Positions 8,913-18,054 of a stretch of DNA of 64,000 nt are shown here, piece by piece (position 1 is the stretch's first letter; each line of letters starts with the position of its first letter). The position numbers were made by a program, and so were the translations under genes. This DNA comes from Scalindua sp964344685 (lineage in GTDB: Bacteria; Planctomycetota; Brocadiia; Brocadiales; Scalinduaceae). The notes below the pieces were generated by a model. It ran no database searches and had not been told where the DNA came from. It worked only from the letters and a program-made list of their open reading frames with translations. Location of the stretch: contig CAYFOK010000018.1 in the NCBI GenBank assembly GCA_964344685.1, positions 23,521 to 87,520 of the forward strand, given 5' to 3'.

Positions 8913-9245
8913 TCAGCAGGGCTTTTCAGCCTGAATTGTTTCCTGCGATAAAAACAGATTTATTATTTCTCCAGCCTCATTCCATCTTTTCTGATCTATG
9001 CAATAACAGACCCTGGGGCCGTCTATGTCTCCAGTTATCAGCCCTGCGCTCTTTAACTCTTTAAGGTGCTGTGATACAGTAGATTGCGATAGAGGAAGCT
9101 CATTGACAACATCGCTGCAGATACACTCTCTCTTTTTGATCAGAAAGTTGATGATTGCAATTCGTGCCGGATGTGCTAACGCCTTGCAGAGTGCCGCAAT
9201 CTTCCTTTCTCTCGTATTAAATTCACTAACTTTTGTTATAGCCAT
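8913..9245 (-). CDS. arsR: ArsR-family metalloregulatory repressor
   Basis: A 110-residue winged-helix protein. The As(III)-sensing region is represented by ECICSDV (two Cys three residues apart in spirit of ELCVCDL), followed by the recognition helix LSQSTVSQHLKELKSAGLI. It represses its operon and releases DNA when arsenite binds the cysteines. The frame is open upstream to 9296, but the ATG at 9243-9245 has an AGGA site and the upstream part would read through a perfect palindrome that looks like the operator, so the shorter start is preferred. Confidence 0.9.
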   Translation of the reverse strand: MAITKVSEFNTRERKIAALCKALAHPARIAIINFLIKKRECICSDVVNELPLSQSTVSQHLKELKSAGLITGDIDGPRVCYCIDQKRWNEAGEIINLFLSQETIQAEKPC

Positions 9246-9261
9246 AACGTTATTTATCCTA

Positions 9262-9279
9262 TATCGTAAATATACGATA
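9262..9279. promoter_or_regulatory. Probable ArsR operator
   Basis: Seven-base arms TATCGTA and TACGATA are separated by AATA, a perfect 18-base dyad 17 bases upstream of the arsR ATG. Position, symmetry and AT-rich centre fit an autoregulatory ArsR-site overlapping the promoter or leader. Confidence 0.65.
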
Positions 9280-9552
9280 ATATCTCCGGGTGTCAATAGA
9301 AAATTTAATAAATTTCTTTTAAAATATTAATGATGGATCGGTGTGTGCAGTAAGATTTATCGTTGGTCAATAACCACTCGTAATTTTCAGATACTTTAAT
9401 TCATAAATTATGCTTATCTCTCTTTTAGTGTTGATGCGAGGATTTCGTTCCTGGTGCCTTTTGTCTTGCAAAACATTCCTACTCTCTTATAATGGCAAAA
9501 AATGGAGAACAGAGACTAAATCTTTTGGATCATTTTTGAGTGAGATTGACAA
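9280..9552. other. Intergenic region between divergent genes
   Basis: AT-rich spacer upstream of arsR (minus) and the small membrane protein gene (plus). It should hold both promoters. No additional gene or repeat was seen. Confidence 0.5.
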
Positions 9553-9924
9553 ATGGTAGAAAACAATCTAGATCTAAAACAGGATAGGCGCAGAGGGCCG
9601 GATATTTTGATTAAGGTGCTCAGATGGCTTGGTATTTTCGGCTGGTTTGTGATGATTGTAGCACTATATATTATCGACATGGCAAAGCCTGAAGAAGAGA
9701 ATATGTTCACTAAGAAGCTTAACGCCAGTGTGCGGACAACATGGGACCCTGCACTGATTCGTTATCTTTTCTGGGTATTAATTTTCGGGCTTATTATAAG
9801 TGTCATTGGGCTTGTTATCAACTCTAGAAGGCATCATCGTAAGGATGACAGATTCAAGTATATCCTGTTTGTGCTGGGGGCGATATCGTGTTTTGGTGTA
9901 GTCAAATATCTTTTAAAGTTTTGA
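9553..9924 (+). CDS. Small hypothetical membrane protein
   Basis: A 123-residue protein with three likely membrane helices: about residues 22-42 (VLRWLGIFGWFVMIVALYII), 70-90 (LFWVLIFGLIISVIGLVI) and 104-120. A charged RRHHRKDDR loop sits between the last two. The start ATG has only a weak upstream GAG. No family is recognised. A good intrinsic terminator lies about 90 bases downstream. Confidence 0.65.
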   Translation: MVENNLDLKQDRRRGPDILIKVLRWLGIFGWFVMIVALYIIDMAKPEEENMFTKKLNASVRTTWDPALIRYLFWVLIFGLIISVIGLVINSRRHHRKDDRFKYILFVLGAISCFGVVKYLLKF

Positions 9925-10010
9925 TGTCGGATGGGCGGGTGTGTAGTTGGTCATTGTTGATTGGTCAGCTATAATTCTTCATCTGGCATCTTACTTGTCT
10001 ATAATATTTA

Positions 10011-10031
10011 GTGCCGTCCTCGGCGCTTTTT
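10011..10031 (+). terminator. Rho-independent terminator
   Basis: GTGCCG and CGGCGC pair (one G-T) around TCCT and are followed by TTTTT. It ends transcription from the small membrane protein gene and lies just before the convergent 10053 gene. Confidence 0.6.
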
Positions 10032-10052
10032 GTCCGGGGAAAACTGTGGTGT

Positions 10053-10322
10053 TCACATTATTTCTGAATTAAAGAATTGCATCTTCAAGATATCAACTTC
10101 GTCCTGACCTAACCATCTGGAAGTTTCATTGATGATTGTATTTTTATAATTCTTGATATAATCATCAATATATTTCTCCAGATCCTCTTTTGATATCTTT
10201 CCCATTCTGACAATGATTTCACCCAGTAGCGTATTTTTTTCACGCTTTTGTGCGATCAATGCTTTTAGAAGGTCCTCTTCCGTAATATACTCGTTATTAA
10301 CTAAATACTGGCCGATTTTCAT
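10053..10322 (-). CDS. Small protein resembling the GspE/MshE N-terminal domain
   Basis: An 89-residue protein opening MKIGQYLVNNEYITEEDLLK, with LGEIIVRMGKISKEDLEKY further on. This LGxxLVxxxxITxxxLxxAL pattern is typical of the MshEN-like domain at the N-terminus of type II secretion and type IV pilus ATPases, which in some cases binds c-di-GMP. Here it stands alone without an ATPase. AAGGGA precedes the ATG. Function is inferred only at domain level. Confidence 0.6.
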   Translation of the reverse strand: MKIGQYLVNNEYITEEDLLKALIAQKREKNTLLGEIIVRMGKISKEDLEKYIDDYIKNYKNTIINETSRWLGQDEVDILKMQFFNSEIM

Positions 10323-10461
10323 AAAGATATTCCCTTATAAAATTAGTATTGCTAAAGCATTATTCTAGAATCATTATCGTCACATTCACAAAAAACTTTA
10401 GTCTAAATCCTAAAACAGGGTCATTTATCTATTAGAGAAAATAGCTGAGATGTGTTTACAA

Positions 10462-10695
10462 TTAAAAATCGAGTTTAAGATCAGGGTGTTTACCATCAAT
10501 TATCTGTTTGCCTAAATTTATCGAATGCTCATCTGCCTCTTCTTTAGTGTCAAAAGCTTCCTTACAATAAAACGCTTTTGTTTGGTAACCATCTGAACTG
10601 AGCTTGTTGATATGAATAGAAGTCATCCATTCATCTTTACCGTATGATTTTGCTGGTGAAGAATCTAAATCGTAATCTTTATAACGTATATTCAT
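10462..10695 (-). CDS. Conserved small hypothetical protein
   Basis: A 77-residue soluble protein. The C-terminal half, DTKEEADEHSINLGKQIIDG followed by KHPDLKLDF, has the look of a conserved family I have seen annotated only as hypothetical. AAGGGA lies before the ATG. No function is assigned. Confidence 0.6.
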   Translation of the reverse strand: MNIRYKDYDLDSSPAKSYGKDEWMTSIHINKLSSDGYQTKAFYCKEAFDTKEEADEHSINLGKQIIDGKHPDLKLDF

Positions 10696-10968
10696 GATAA
10701 TCCCTTTTAATAAATTTGGTAGTACTCTAATAATTAATCCATCCTACCCTATATCAAATTCCTGTCAATCAAAAGTTTCATATATCAATATAATTGGTGG
10801 AAAATCTGTCAAATATTGGTGTCTATCCGTCTCCGTATTTTAATCATATGTTATCAGCTTTTCTCTGTACTATCTTATAACTTAGCTATTAAAGAATGCT
10901 GCTGTTTCTGTTATAATGTTTTTTTACTAACATTTTGAATATTTTTATAAGGCTGAAATCAGGATTTT

Positions 10969-12171
10969 ATGAAATTAAACTCAGCCAAACCAAAATTCAG
11001 AACACTTTGCCCTCCGATTCATCTTTCAAATCGCATTAAGGAAGGTCTGCCTCGCCTTATTCTCGATCGCTTACCGAAGGAAAATGATTTTACAGAAGCA
11101 GGTTGGTGCAAGCTTAGGGATAACCAGGGAGGATTTATATGTTGGGGGTGTATTGACCCAACCAATAATGCCATGCATCTTATCTCAAGCAGTGAAGGCG
11201 ACCCCAGCATGGATTTTGCCGCACGATTTGAGAATGCCTTGAACAAACGCTCCGCTATGGAAGATTTAAAGGGAGAAGTAATTCGCCTGGCTAATGGTAC
11301 CGGTGATAATCTTTCCGGATTCACTCTGGATTCTTACGGCAGTACGCTGATACTTTCACTGGAGAGCTGGGTACTGTCTGATATGGTTGATTATCATCTC
11401 CATAAAGTTATGGCAACTTTGAAACCTGAGCATATTATTCTCAAGATCCGTGAGAAAGGCCGTAAGCCCAAAGGCAAAATTCCTGAGAGGGCTCTTCTGG
11501 GGTTGCCCATGAAAGAGAAAATCAGTGTAAAGGAAAATGGAGTCGGATATCTTGTACAGCCAATGGGTAGCCTGGATACAGGGCTCTTTTTTGATTTGAG
11601 AGGGGCAAGGAGAGAGTTGGCCCAGAACGTAAAGGGCCAGAGCGTTTTAAATCTCTTTTCTTATACAGGTGCTTTCAGCCTTACTGCTGCCATAGGAGGG
11701 GCGAGTCGGGTTATTTCGGTCGATACATCACCGGAATGTCATAAATGGGCGCGGGAAAATTTCGAACTTAACAACCTTGATCCAGAAGAAGAGAGATTTC
11801 GTTTTGTCAAGGACAATGTATTTAACTACATTGAGAAACTGGTGAAGCGTTCTGAATCTTATGAGCGAATTATTCTTGATCCGCCCGTACGTTCCATAGC
11901 CGGAACAGGACGTTTTTTCCTTAAAAGTGATCTTTACAAGCTTGTGTCCTCATGTCTGAAAATTTTATCTCCAAAAGGGCGTCTTCTGGTTACTGACAAT
12001 ACTATGCAGGGTACCGCAGAGAAGCTTTCTCACAAGATCAACAAGGGTTCTGAGTCGTCAGGCATTCCTTGCACAATTATTAAGACATTTGAACCAGAAC
12101 CTGATTTTCCCGTGCATCCTCTCTGGCCGAAGGGTAAGGGTGTGATTGCTATGGAAGTCGAGAGGAGCTGA
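10969..12171 (+). CDS. RlmI-like class I SAM-dependent rRNA methyltransferase
   Basis: A 400-residue protein. The GLFFDLR stretch (205-211), SAM motif I VLNLFSYTGAFS (226-237), the acidic motif II Asp (VISVD, 248-252) and DPPV at 304-307 place it with the RlmI/RlmKL-type cytosine-C5 or guanine methyltransferases acting on 23S rRNA. In RlmI itself DPP is followed by other residues; which nucleotide is modified cannot be told here. The N-terminal 100 residues take the place of the PUA-like domain but are not an obvious match. AGGA precedes the ATG. Confidence 0.8.
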   Translation: MKLNSAKPKFRTLCPPIHLSNRIKEGLPRLILDRLPKENDFTEAGWCKLRDNQGGFICWGCIDPTNNAMHLISSSEGDPSMDFAARFENALNKRSAMEDLKGEVIRLANGTGDNLSGFTLDSYGSTLILSLESWVLSDMVDYHLHKVMATLKPEHIILKIREKGRKPKGKIPERALLGLPMKEKISVKENGVGYLVQPMGSLDTGLFFDLRGARRELAQNVKGQSVLNLFSYTGAFSLTAAIGGASRVISVDTSPECHKWARENFELNNLDPEEERFRFVKDNVFNYIEKLVKRSESYERIILDPPVRSIAGTGRFFLKSDLYKLVSSCLKILSPKGRLLVTDNTMQGTAEKLSHKINKGSESSGIPCTIIKTFEPEPDFPVHPLWPKGKGVIAMEVERS

Positions 12172-12193
12172 TACAGAGAGCATACTGGTCTGC

Positions 12194-12484
12194 TCATGCA
12201 AGTACGTTGAGTAATGCAGCTCCTCTAAAGACTGGTTCCTGCTGCAGATTTGTATCTGGGTCTTCTTCTTGTCTTTGACCCGTGGCAGGTGTTTTTCTGG
12301 AGTCAGTATCGGTATCCTTTCCCATGGAAAGTGCTATAGCTCTGTCGCTGAACTCTACTGAATCAATATATGTATGTTGTACAGGTGAAACCTTTTCTTC
12401 AGCTGCTGGATAATTGTCCGTAGTAAGGGTTGAAAACGATTCTTTAACTGCGACTGCCAGTTGGTTTATACCAGATAATTGCAT
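12194..12484 (-). CDS. Hypothetical protein with an FlgM-like motif
   Basis: A 96-residue, polar protein rich in Gln, Asp and Thr, probably partly disordered. DSVEFSDRAIALS near residue 41-53 resembles the short DxVELSxxA stretch of FlgM anti-sigma factors and of small flagella-associated proteins, but the match is too short to assign function and no flagellar gene is nearby. AAAGGAGCC gives a strong ribosome binding site. It converges on the methyltransferase gene with a 22-base gap. Confidence 0.5.
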   Translation of the reverse strand: MQLSGINQLAVAVKESFSTLTTDNYPAAEEKVSPVQHTYIDSVEFSDRAIALSMGKDTDTDSRKTPATGQRQEEDPDTNLQQEPVFRGAALLNVLA

Positions 12485-12898
12485 TAGCTTCGGCTCCTTT
12501 ACAAATGCTTAAATAATTTGTTATTTCTTTACCATTTTTGTTGTCTCAAGCTCCACGCTATGGTTGTCAGACTCTTTATATTGTTCGCAACTACTGTACC
12601 ATTTAATTAATTGTTTTCTATCTCTTCCCTTAAGTCCGTGAATATTAGCATCTACAAGGCGTAGTACCTTAATTCCTCAATTTCTAGCCAGGTATATAGA
12701 GAAAATATCACCTGATTGTGACATCTATTTGAGTATTAATATTTAATCATTTTTTAAACTAAAGTGTTTAATAACAAAACAGGTAATGACGGGTTTGTTT
12801 ACGGTGTTCACGCCTGACAGACAGATAGGTGGAGGTGGTTAGATTTGAAAATTTCACATTTTGCAGGTTCAATTAACAAGAGCAAATATCTCAGTTGA
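12485..12898. other. Intergenic region downstream of the molybdoenzyme operon
   Basis: Apart from the startless frame at 12521-12676 this is AT-rich spacer between the TorD-like gene and the 12194 gene, both on the minus strand. It should contain the operon end and the promoter of the 12194 gene. No clear terminator hairpin was found. Confidence 0.4.
12521..12676 (-). pseudogene. Startless ORF just upstream of the 12194 gene
   Basis: A 51-codon frame is open between TGA (12677-12679) and TAA (12521-12523). It reads GIKVLRLVDANIHGLKGRDR and onward and has protein-like composition, but holds no ATG, GTG or TTG at its head. It may be the end of a truncated gene once in operon with the next gene. 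An accidental open frame is possible. Confidence 0.3.
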
Positions 12899-13543
12899 TT
12901 ATACCGTAATTTCACCTAAGCTCTTATTTATAAACTGTTTATCTAGGCTGATAAATTGGCTGGTAAATTCGACCATCTCTTCGTAAAAGGGGATCTGTGT
13001 CTCTTCCTTTACTTTATCGCAGAACATGGGTATCCATTGGCTGAGATGTTCATCGATAAATTTTTTCTCAAATTTAAGACAACGAATCGCGGCCTCTATG
13101 TCTTTCCGTGACCATGCCTCTTTTTCGTGACACGTTACCCGTTGCATAAATTCTAATTCAACCCCTATGTGGTCAGGTAATCCGGTCCAGTTATCAGAGT
13201 ATTCAAGCCCAGATGATTCAATGAAATTTTTGACATATGCTGTCGTTTCACTCCACAACACGTTTCCACCATTTCTATATACAGACTCATAAGGTGAAAT
13301 GTGTTTGCCTGGCCCTACAAACAGACGGTTATATTCCAATACTAAATCATTAAAAAACTTATCGTTCACATCATTTATAGTCTGTTCTTCAAAATGAAGG
13401 TCTGATCTGTTCAGGGAGTCTAAAATATTAGACTCTCTGAGAGACTTAATAAATTCTCTGGTTGGTTCCTGCATATAGACAATGGATAGGAATCCATAGG
13501 TATTTGCTCTCTGTTCAGCTGTTATGTCCGTTTCTATGTTCAT
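12899..13543 (-). CDS. TorD/DmsD-family molybdoenzyme chaperone
   Basis: A 214-residue all-helical protein. Family features include LEYNRLFVGPGKHISPYESVYRN around residues 70-92 and LPDHIGVELEFMQRV around 122-136. These chaperones bind the twin-arginine leader of a molybdoenzyme and hold it until the cofactor is inserted. It is the third gene of the operon, 19 bases after the catalytic subunit, which fits a dedicated chaperone for that enzyme. Confidence 0.88.
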   Translation of the reverse strand: MNIETDITAEQRANTYGFLSIVYMQEPTREFIKSLRESNILDSLNRSDLHFEEQTINDVNDKFFNDLVLEYNRLFVGPGKHISPYESVYRNGGNVLWSETTAYVKNFIESSGLEYSDNWTGLPDHIGVELEFMQRVTCHEKEAWSRKDIEAAIRCLKFEKKFIDEHLSQWIPMFCDKVKEETQIPFYEEMVEFTSQFISLDKQFINKSLGEITV

Positions 13544-13562
13544 AATGTATTGAGATATATGT

Positions 13563-16088
13563 TTATGCTTTTGTAACCGTAACTATTTCATCATTCATGA
13601 GCCATTGGCCGCTAATATGGTCAGGCCTGTTGCGGATAAGCCAGTTGGGATTTACACCGTGTTCTGTCCACCACTTTAATTCAATATCGTTGTCATTATC
13701 AGAGCCGAAAGGTGCTTCTTTGCCTGAAGCAAAACGTCCATACTGCCAGTGTCCGAGATGAAAAGAGATAGCGATTAGATCCGGGATGACACCTTCGGTA
13801 ACTCCTGCTTTCATCACGATTTCACCAACTGCAGATTTTATCTTAATCCAGTCGCCACTCTTTATTCCTCTTTTACCTGCGGTTACAGGGTTCATTAATG
13901 CCGAATTATCATGATTGATTTCAGATAACCATTTACAATTTGCCGTTCGTGAGTGAGTATGTACGTTTACTTTATACGAGGAAAGGATTAATTCATCTTC
14001 TTTCCTGTTTTCAAAGTCCGGCACAGGAAGCCAGGCAGGCATAGGATTAAACCCTTTTCTCTTCAATAGATTCGAATAGATCTCAAACTTGCCGGATTTA
14101 TTTACCTTATCAGGCTTAAATCCGGTATAGACTTTGCCGTCTATCTTCTGCCCGATATATCCCTTGTATGCATTCTTTGTGTCTATGTATCCCTTTGCTT
14201 CAGCTTCTTCCGGGGTTTTTGCCTTTGCCTTTTTCCAGTTCCAGTAAACTCCTGTCTTGTTGTCAAAGAGAACGTCCTTTCCTGAATAATTATCTTTTTC
14301 TAAAACTCTTGTATAGGAGAGGTAATGCGGATTTTCATTCGGGTTATGCCAGACACCATGTTCCTTCAGGTATTCATAATCTACATTGCTTTTCTCACAC
14401 GACTGTTGAATAAAATCTTCAGTAGATTTAAATGGAAGTTTATGCCCCAGCCTGCTGGCAAGATCAATCGCAACGTCCTGGAACTGTCGTGATTCACCAA
14501 GAGGTTTTATCGCCGGTTGACGAAGATAATATTCGGGAATCATATCGTAGCTGACCATATCGTCCCAGGACCACCTTTCAAGATAAGTTACGTCAGGGAG
14601 TATCAAGTCTGCCAGTGACTCTGTTTCGCCATAAAAAGGAGATATAGTAACAAGGAACGGAACCAGTGTTTCGTCCTTCAGTATCTGAATATTCTCTTCA
14701 CATTCTCCGTTTACATAAACCGGTTGGTAGCAGTAGACCATATATATATCCGGCCTTCCAAAACGTCCGTCCTTGATCATTTTTAAAACCTGATGGCTTA
14801 CGTGATGGTTGGGGAAGACAGAATCACCGGGGAAACCATCAATTATATTTAGTTTCTTTGGTTTTCTTTCTGTTTTGACTTTAGGGTATTTCCATTTTGC
14901 CCCGACACCATGGCATGTTCCTCCCTTAACGTCAATATATCCGCATATGGCATCCAGCATTTTAAATGCCCGTTCTGATTCCACTCCGTTATAGTGAGCC
15001 ACAGGCCCTCTGTATGAGATGCACGTACCCGGATTAGCGTTGGCATATTCGATTGCAAGTGATTTGATCATAGACGCCGGCACTCCGCTTAACTGCTCCG
15101 CCCATTCAGGTGTGTACTGTTTAAGATGATCTTTTAAACTGTCGACAGTAACCGTGGTCCATTTTTCAATAAAATTACGGTCATATAATCCATTGCTCAT
15201 TATTACATTGCACATAGACAGTGCCACAGCCAGGTCCGTTCCGGGTTTTATGGGAATCCATTCAGTTGATTTGGCAGCGGTGTTGGAAAGTCTTACGTCA
15301 AAGGTATAGAGTTTGACTTCACGTTCGGTCATTGCTTTGATAGCCCTCTGTGCGAGTTGAATGTGTGAGGTGTGTGTTTCAAAAAAATTACTGCCAAAAT
15401 TAAGGATCATATTTGTGTGTTCCACATCGTTGACATCATAATGCTTGCCCCAGATAAGCTCCTGTGCCACCCATTTACCGCCTTCGCAGATAGTAGTATG
15501 GTTCCCTATAGTCTTTGTTCCAAATGCCGCAAGAAAATTACTTTTGATTATTTTGCTGTCAGAGCCTTTCATTCTACCGTAATGAAACATAAATTTTTCC
15601 GGATGTCCTTCGTCCTGCAGGTTCTTAAGCCCTTTAACTCTATGCCCGGCAATATCTCCGCCGTTTACTACAAGTTCCAGTGCCTCGTCCCAGGAGATTC
15701 TCTTCCATTTCCCTTCTCCTCTTTTACCAGCTCTCAACATTGGGTAGAGAACCCTGTCAGGGTCATAAACCTGATTAATACCCGCCTGTCCTTTAGCACA
15801 TATTTTGCCGCGGTTACGAATTGATTCAGGGTTTCCTTCTATCTTTACCAGTCTACCGTTTTCTGTATAGTTGAGTGTTGTGCATCTGGACACGCATTGC
15901 CAGCAGGCAGAAGTGACTACCTGGCGCTCTTTACCGGTTTCAGGAGAGAAATCCATGCCTCCTTCTTCCAGCTTTAAAGTACCTGTCAGTGCATGTACCC
16001 TTGAGAGTTCACCCATACCGGTAAGTGCAGCACCACATGACGCAGCCAGTTTAATAAAATTTCTCTTGGTTAATTTAATCATAATCAC
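13563..16088 (-). CDS. Molybdopterin oxidoreductase catalytic subunit (PsrA/PhsA-like)
   Basis: An 841-residue DMSO-reductase-family enzyme that binds a bis-MGD cofactor. The N-terminal [4Fe-4S] site is Cys62, Cys65, Cys69 and Cys97 (CWQCVSRC, then KICAKG). Cys201 in NHTTICEGGKW is at the place of the Mo ligand in thiosulfate/polysulfide-type reductases. The leader TKRNFIKLAA is a KR variant of the twin-arginine motif, so export by Tat, perhaps carried with the Fe-S subunit, is likely. Start is GTG at 16088 or ATG at 16080-16082. It lies between the Fe-S subunit gene and a TorD-like gene. The substrate (sulfur compound, tetrathionate, other) cannot be fixed from the sequence. Confidence 0.86.
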   Translation of the reverse strand: MIMIKLTKRNFIKLAASCGAALTGMGELSRVHALTGTLKLEEGGMDFSPETGKERQVVTSACWQCVSRCTTLNYTENGRLVKIEGNPESIRNRGKICAKGQAGINQVYDPDRVLYPMLRAGKRGEGKWKRISWDEALELVVNGGDIAGHRVKGLKNLQDEGHPEKFMFHYGRMKGSDSKIIKSNFLAAFGTKTIGNHTTICEGGKWVAQELIWGKHYDVNDVEHTNMILNFGSNFFETHTSHIQLAQRAIKAMTEREVKLYTFDVRLSNTAAKSTEWIPIKPGTDLAVALSMCNVIMSNGLYDRNFIEKWTTVTVDSLKDHLKQYTPEWAEQLSGVPASMIKSLAIEYANANPGTCISYRGPVAHYNGVESERAFKMLDAICGYIDVKGGTCHGVGAKWKYPKVKTERKPKKLNIIDGFPGDSVFPNHHVSHQVLKMIKDGRFGRPDIYMVYCYQPVYVNGECEENIQILKDETLVPFLVTISPFYGETESLADLILPDVTYLERWSWDDMVSYDMIPEYYLRQPAIKPLGESRQFQDVAIDLASRLGHKLPFKSTEDFIQQSCEKSNVDYEYLKEHGVWHNPNENPHYLSYTRVLEKDNYSGKDVLFDNKTGVYWNWKKAKAKTPEEAEAKGYIDTKNAYKGYIGQKIDGKVYTGFKPDKVNKSGKFEIYSNLLKRKGFNPMPAWLPVPDFENRKEDELILSSYKVNVHTHSRTANCKWLSEINHDNSALMNPVTAGKRGIKSGDWIKIKSAVGEIVMKAGVTEGVIPDLIAISFHLGHWQYGRFASGKEAPFGSDNDNDIELKWWTEHGVNPNWLIRNRPDHISGQWLMNDEIVTVTKA

Positions 16089-16123
16089 TCATTTGATGTT
16101 AGTCATTTGTAACCCGCAACCCG

Positions 16124-16879
16124 TTAACCCATTAATTCACTACCCTCTGTATTATTCATTCGTTCAATATCTCCGTTCGCTATATCCTCATCCAGATCAA
16201 TATAGAACACACTCGGTTCAGTACCGAGTCCTGGTTTTAATACCTTCACGTTATCTGCCGCTGCCAGCCTGCTTACCTCAGTTTTCGGATCATTAAGGTC
16301 ACCGAATGATAGAGCATTTGACGGGCATGTATTTACACAGGATGGCACTACTCCATTGTCTACTCTGTGAATGCAGAAATCACATTTGTTTACTATATTC
16401 TTTACGGGATGTGAGAACCTGGCACCATATGGGCATGCCGGAAGGCACAGATTACAGCCGATACACTTCTCTTCATGGATGTCGACAAGACCTTTTTCAT
16501 CATTTCTGTGTGAAGCTTGTGTCGGGCAGATACTGATACACGACGGATTTGCACAGTTGTTACATAAACGGGGGAGGAAAGATCTCTTAACATCAGGATA
16601 TGTGCCTTTATCTGTTGTCTCTACCCGTGATCTCTGAACTCCAAGAGGCACGTTAAACTCTGATTTACAGGCGATTGAACATGAGTGGCAACCGTAACAT
16701 TTCCTCAGATCAATTACCATTGCCAATCTTTTACCAGAGATAGATTCTTTTCTTATGTGTGGTTTGGGTGTGCACGCAGATAAGGAGCCTGCCACTATGG
16801 CTACAGAGGCTGCAGCGGCCCCACTCATCTTGAGAAAATCCCTTCTATACACCTTCTCTTTTTCAGGATTACATGACAA
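16124..16879 (-). CDS. Periplasmic four-cluster ferredoxin subunit (NrfC/PsrB-like)
   Basis: A 251-residue protein with a twin-arginine leader (YRRDFLKM, residues 11-18) and a hydrophobic stretch ending LSACTPK, which also reads as a lipobox. Sixteen cysteines form four [4Fe-4S] sites: 61/64/67/71, 106/109/114/118, 139/142/145/149 and 166/169/181/185. It passes electrons between the catalytic subunit and a quinol or cytochrome partner. No membrane anchor gene (NrfD/PsrC type) follows, which is unusual. The start is a TTG with GAGG eight bases before; no ATG is available upstream in frame. Confidence 0.88.
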   Translation of the reverse strand: MSCNPEKEKVYRRDFLKMSGAAAASVAIVAGSLSACTPKPHIRKESISGKRLAMVIDLRKCYGCHSCSIACKSEFNVPLGVQRSRVETTDKGTYPDVKRSFLPRLCNNCANPSCISICPTQASHRNDEKGLVDIHEEKCIGCNLCLPACPYGARFSHPVKNIVNKCDFCIHRVDNGVVPSCVNTCPSNALSFGDLNDPKTEVSRLAAADNVKVLKPGLGTEPSVFYIDLDEDIANGDIERMNNTEGSELMG

Positions 16880-17168
16880 TGTTTTTACCTCACTATCTTG
16901 TCTATTGTCGAATTCTCTCGGAAAAAGCGAAATGTGAACAAACTTCTTACATCTTTAATATAAACCAATTTTATGTTTAAACCAACAAGAAACTTGTTGA
17001 TTTCAAATTACCTGAAACGTTAATAATAGAGCTAATGAGGTAGTTAATAGATAACACCATTTTCTATAGATAAATATTCAGTTTTTTGCTCGCTTTCAAA
17101 AAACAATTCCTTATTATCATAGTACTGCAAAGCTTGAAAATCATTAATCAAAATATAGAGGATTTACT

Positions 17169-17852
17169 GTGTTAATAGGAAGAGATAAGGAAGTAAAAGA
17201 GATTATTGATGCTGTTTCGCAGAGGAAAAACCTGTTCCTTTCCGGTCCGGATAGCGTGGGAAAGACTTCTATCATAAAGCGTGTTCTTGAAGATACAGAT
17301 GATAAGGGAATCCTATATTCCGAAAACTGTTCAACAATTAAGACATCACTTATCGGATTCCTGAAAAGTGATTATAGCCCCACATTTCTCTCCAGTCAGA
17401 ATATTTTATCATTAAGGAAGCTGTTCTATAAGAAGATTCATAAAGAGAAACCGTATCTCATATTTGATCACATGGGGAGCGTAGGGCCAAAGTTTTTTTC
17501 GTATTTAGAAAATCTGCTTGATGAGCATCCGGCACTATTTGCGGCACGTAGTTCTGACCCCACAGAAATAGGTGGTCTGTCTCTGCTTCTCTTCTCATTT
17601 GATAAGTTGGAAATTCACAATCTTAATAGAAAGTATGCTTTTGAATTGATAACTAATCTTATAGAGAGTAACTGTCTTGTGATAGATAAGGTGGATCATT
17701 TCAGGAGAGAGGTCTTCCGATTATCAGATGGCAACCCGTTAGCAATCAGGGAGATCTGTCAGTACGCGGGGAAAGACGATTACAAGGTTGGAAAGGAGAT
17801 AAAGTTCGGGCTTCTAAACCTGGACAGGAAGATAGATTCTTTGAAGCTATGA
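17169..17852 (+). CDS. Small P-loop ATPase (AAA_16/STAND-like)
   Basis: A 227-residue protein. It opens MLIGRDKEVKEIIDAVSQRK, the typical entry of AAA_16/STAND ATPases, then Walker A GPDSVGKT at 26-33. Walker B is PYLIFDHMG with Asp99. A winged-helix-like end (FRLSDGNPLAIREICQYAG) follows near 186-204. No effector domain is attached, so it may act with an unknown partner. The start is GTG at 17169 with GAGG about nine bases upstream. Confidence 0.7.
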   Translation: MLIGRDKEVKEIIDAVSQRKNLFLSGPDSVGKTSIIKRVLEDTDDKGILYSENCSTIKTSLIGFLKSDYSPTFLSSQNILSLRKLFYKKIHKEKPYLIFDHMGSVGPKFFSYLENLLDEHPALFAARSSDPTEIGGLSLLLFSFDKLEIHNLNRKYAFELITNLIESNCLVIDKVDHFRREVFRLSDGNPLAIREICQYAGKDDYKVGKEIKFGLLNLDRKIDSLKL

Positions 17853-18054
17853 ATTGTTCCCACGCAGAGCTTAGGAACAAGTAACATTTTGCAATTGGAA
17901 ACTTGCAGAAGAATTAATCCGCTAAGGAATGCAGGAAACTCAGTAAAAAATATACAAAACAAAGTCTTGGATTTTGAACTCTTCCTGTAATTCCTGCTTT
18001 CTAAAGAGGTATTATTGTTTTGTCTGTTAATGATTTAACCTTTCTGCCAAAGTT

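Noticed and set aside
15372..15824. Long plus-strand open frame over the molybdoenzyme gene
   Set aside because: It is antisense to a gene with clear cofactor motifs, has no ribosome binding site and its composition is not protein-like.
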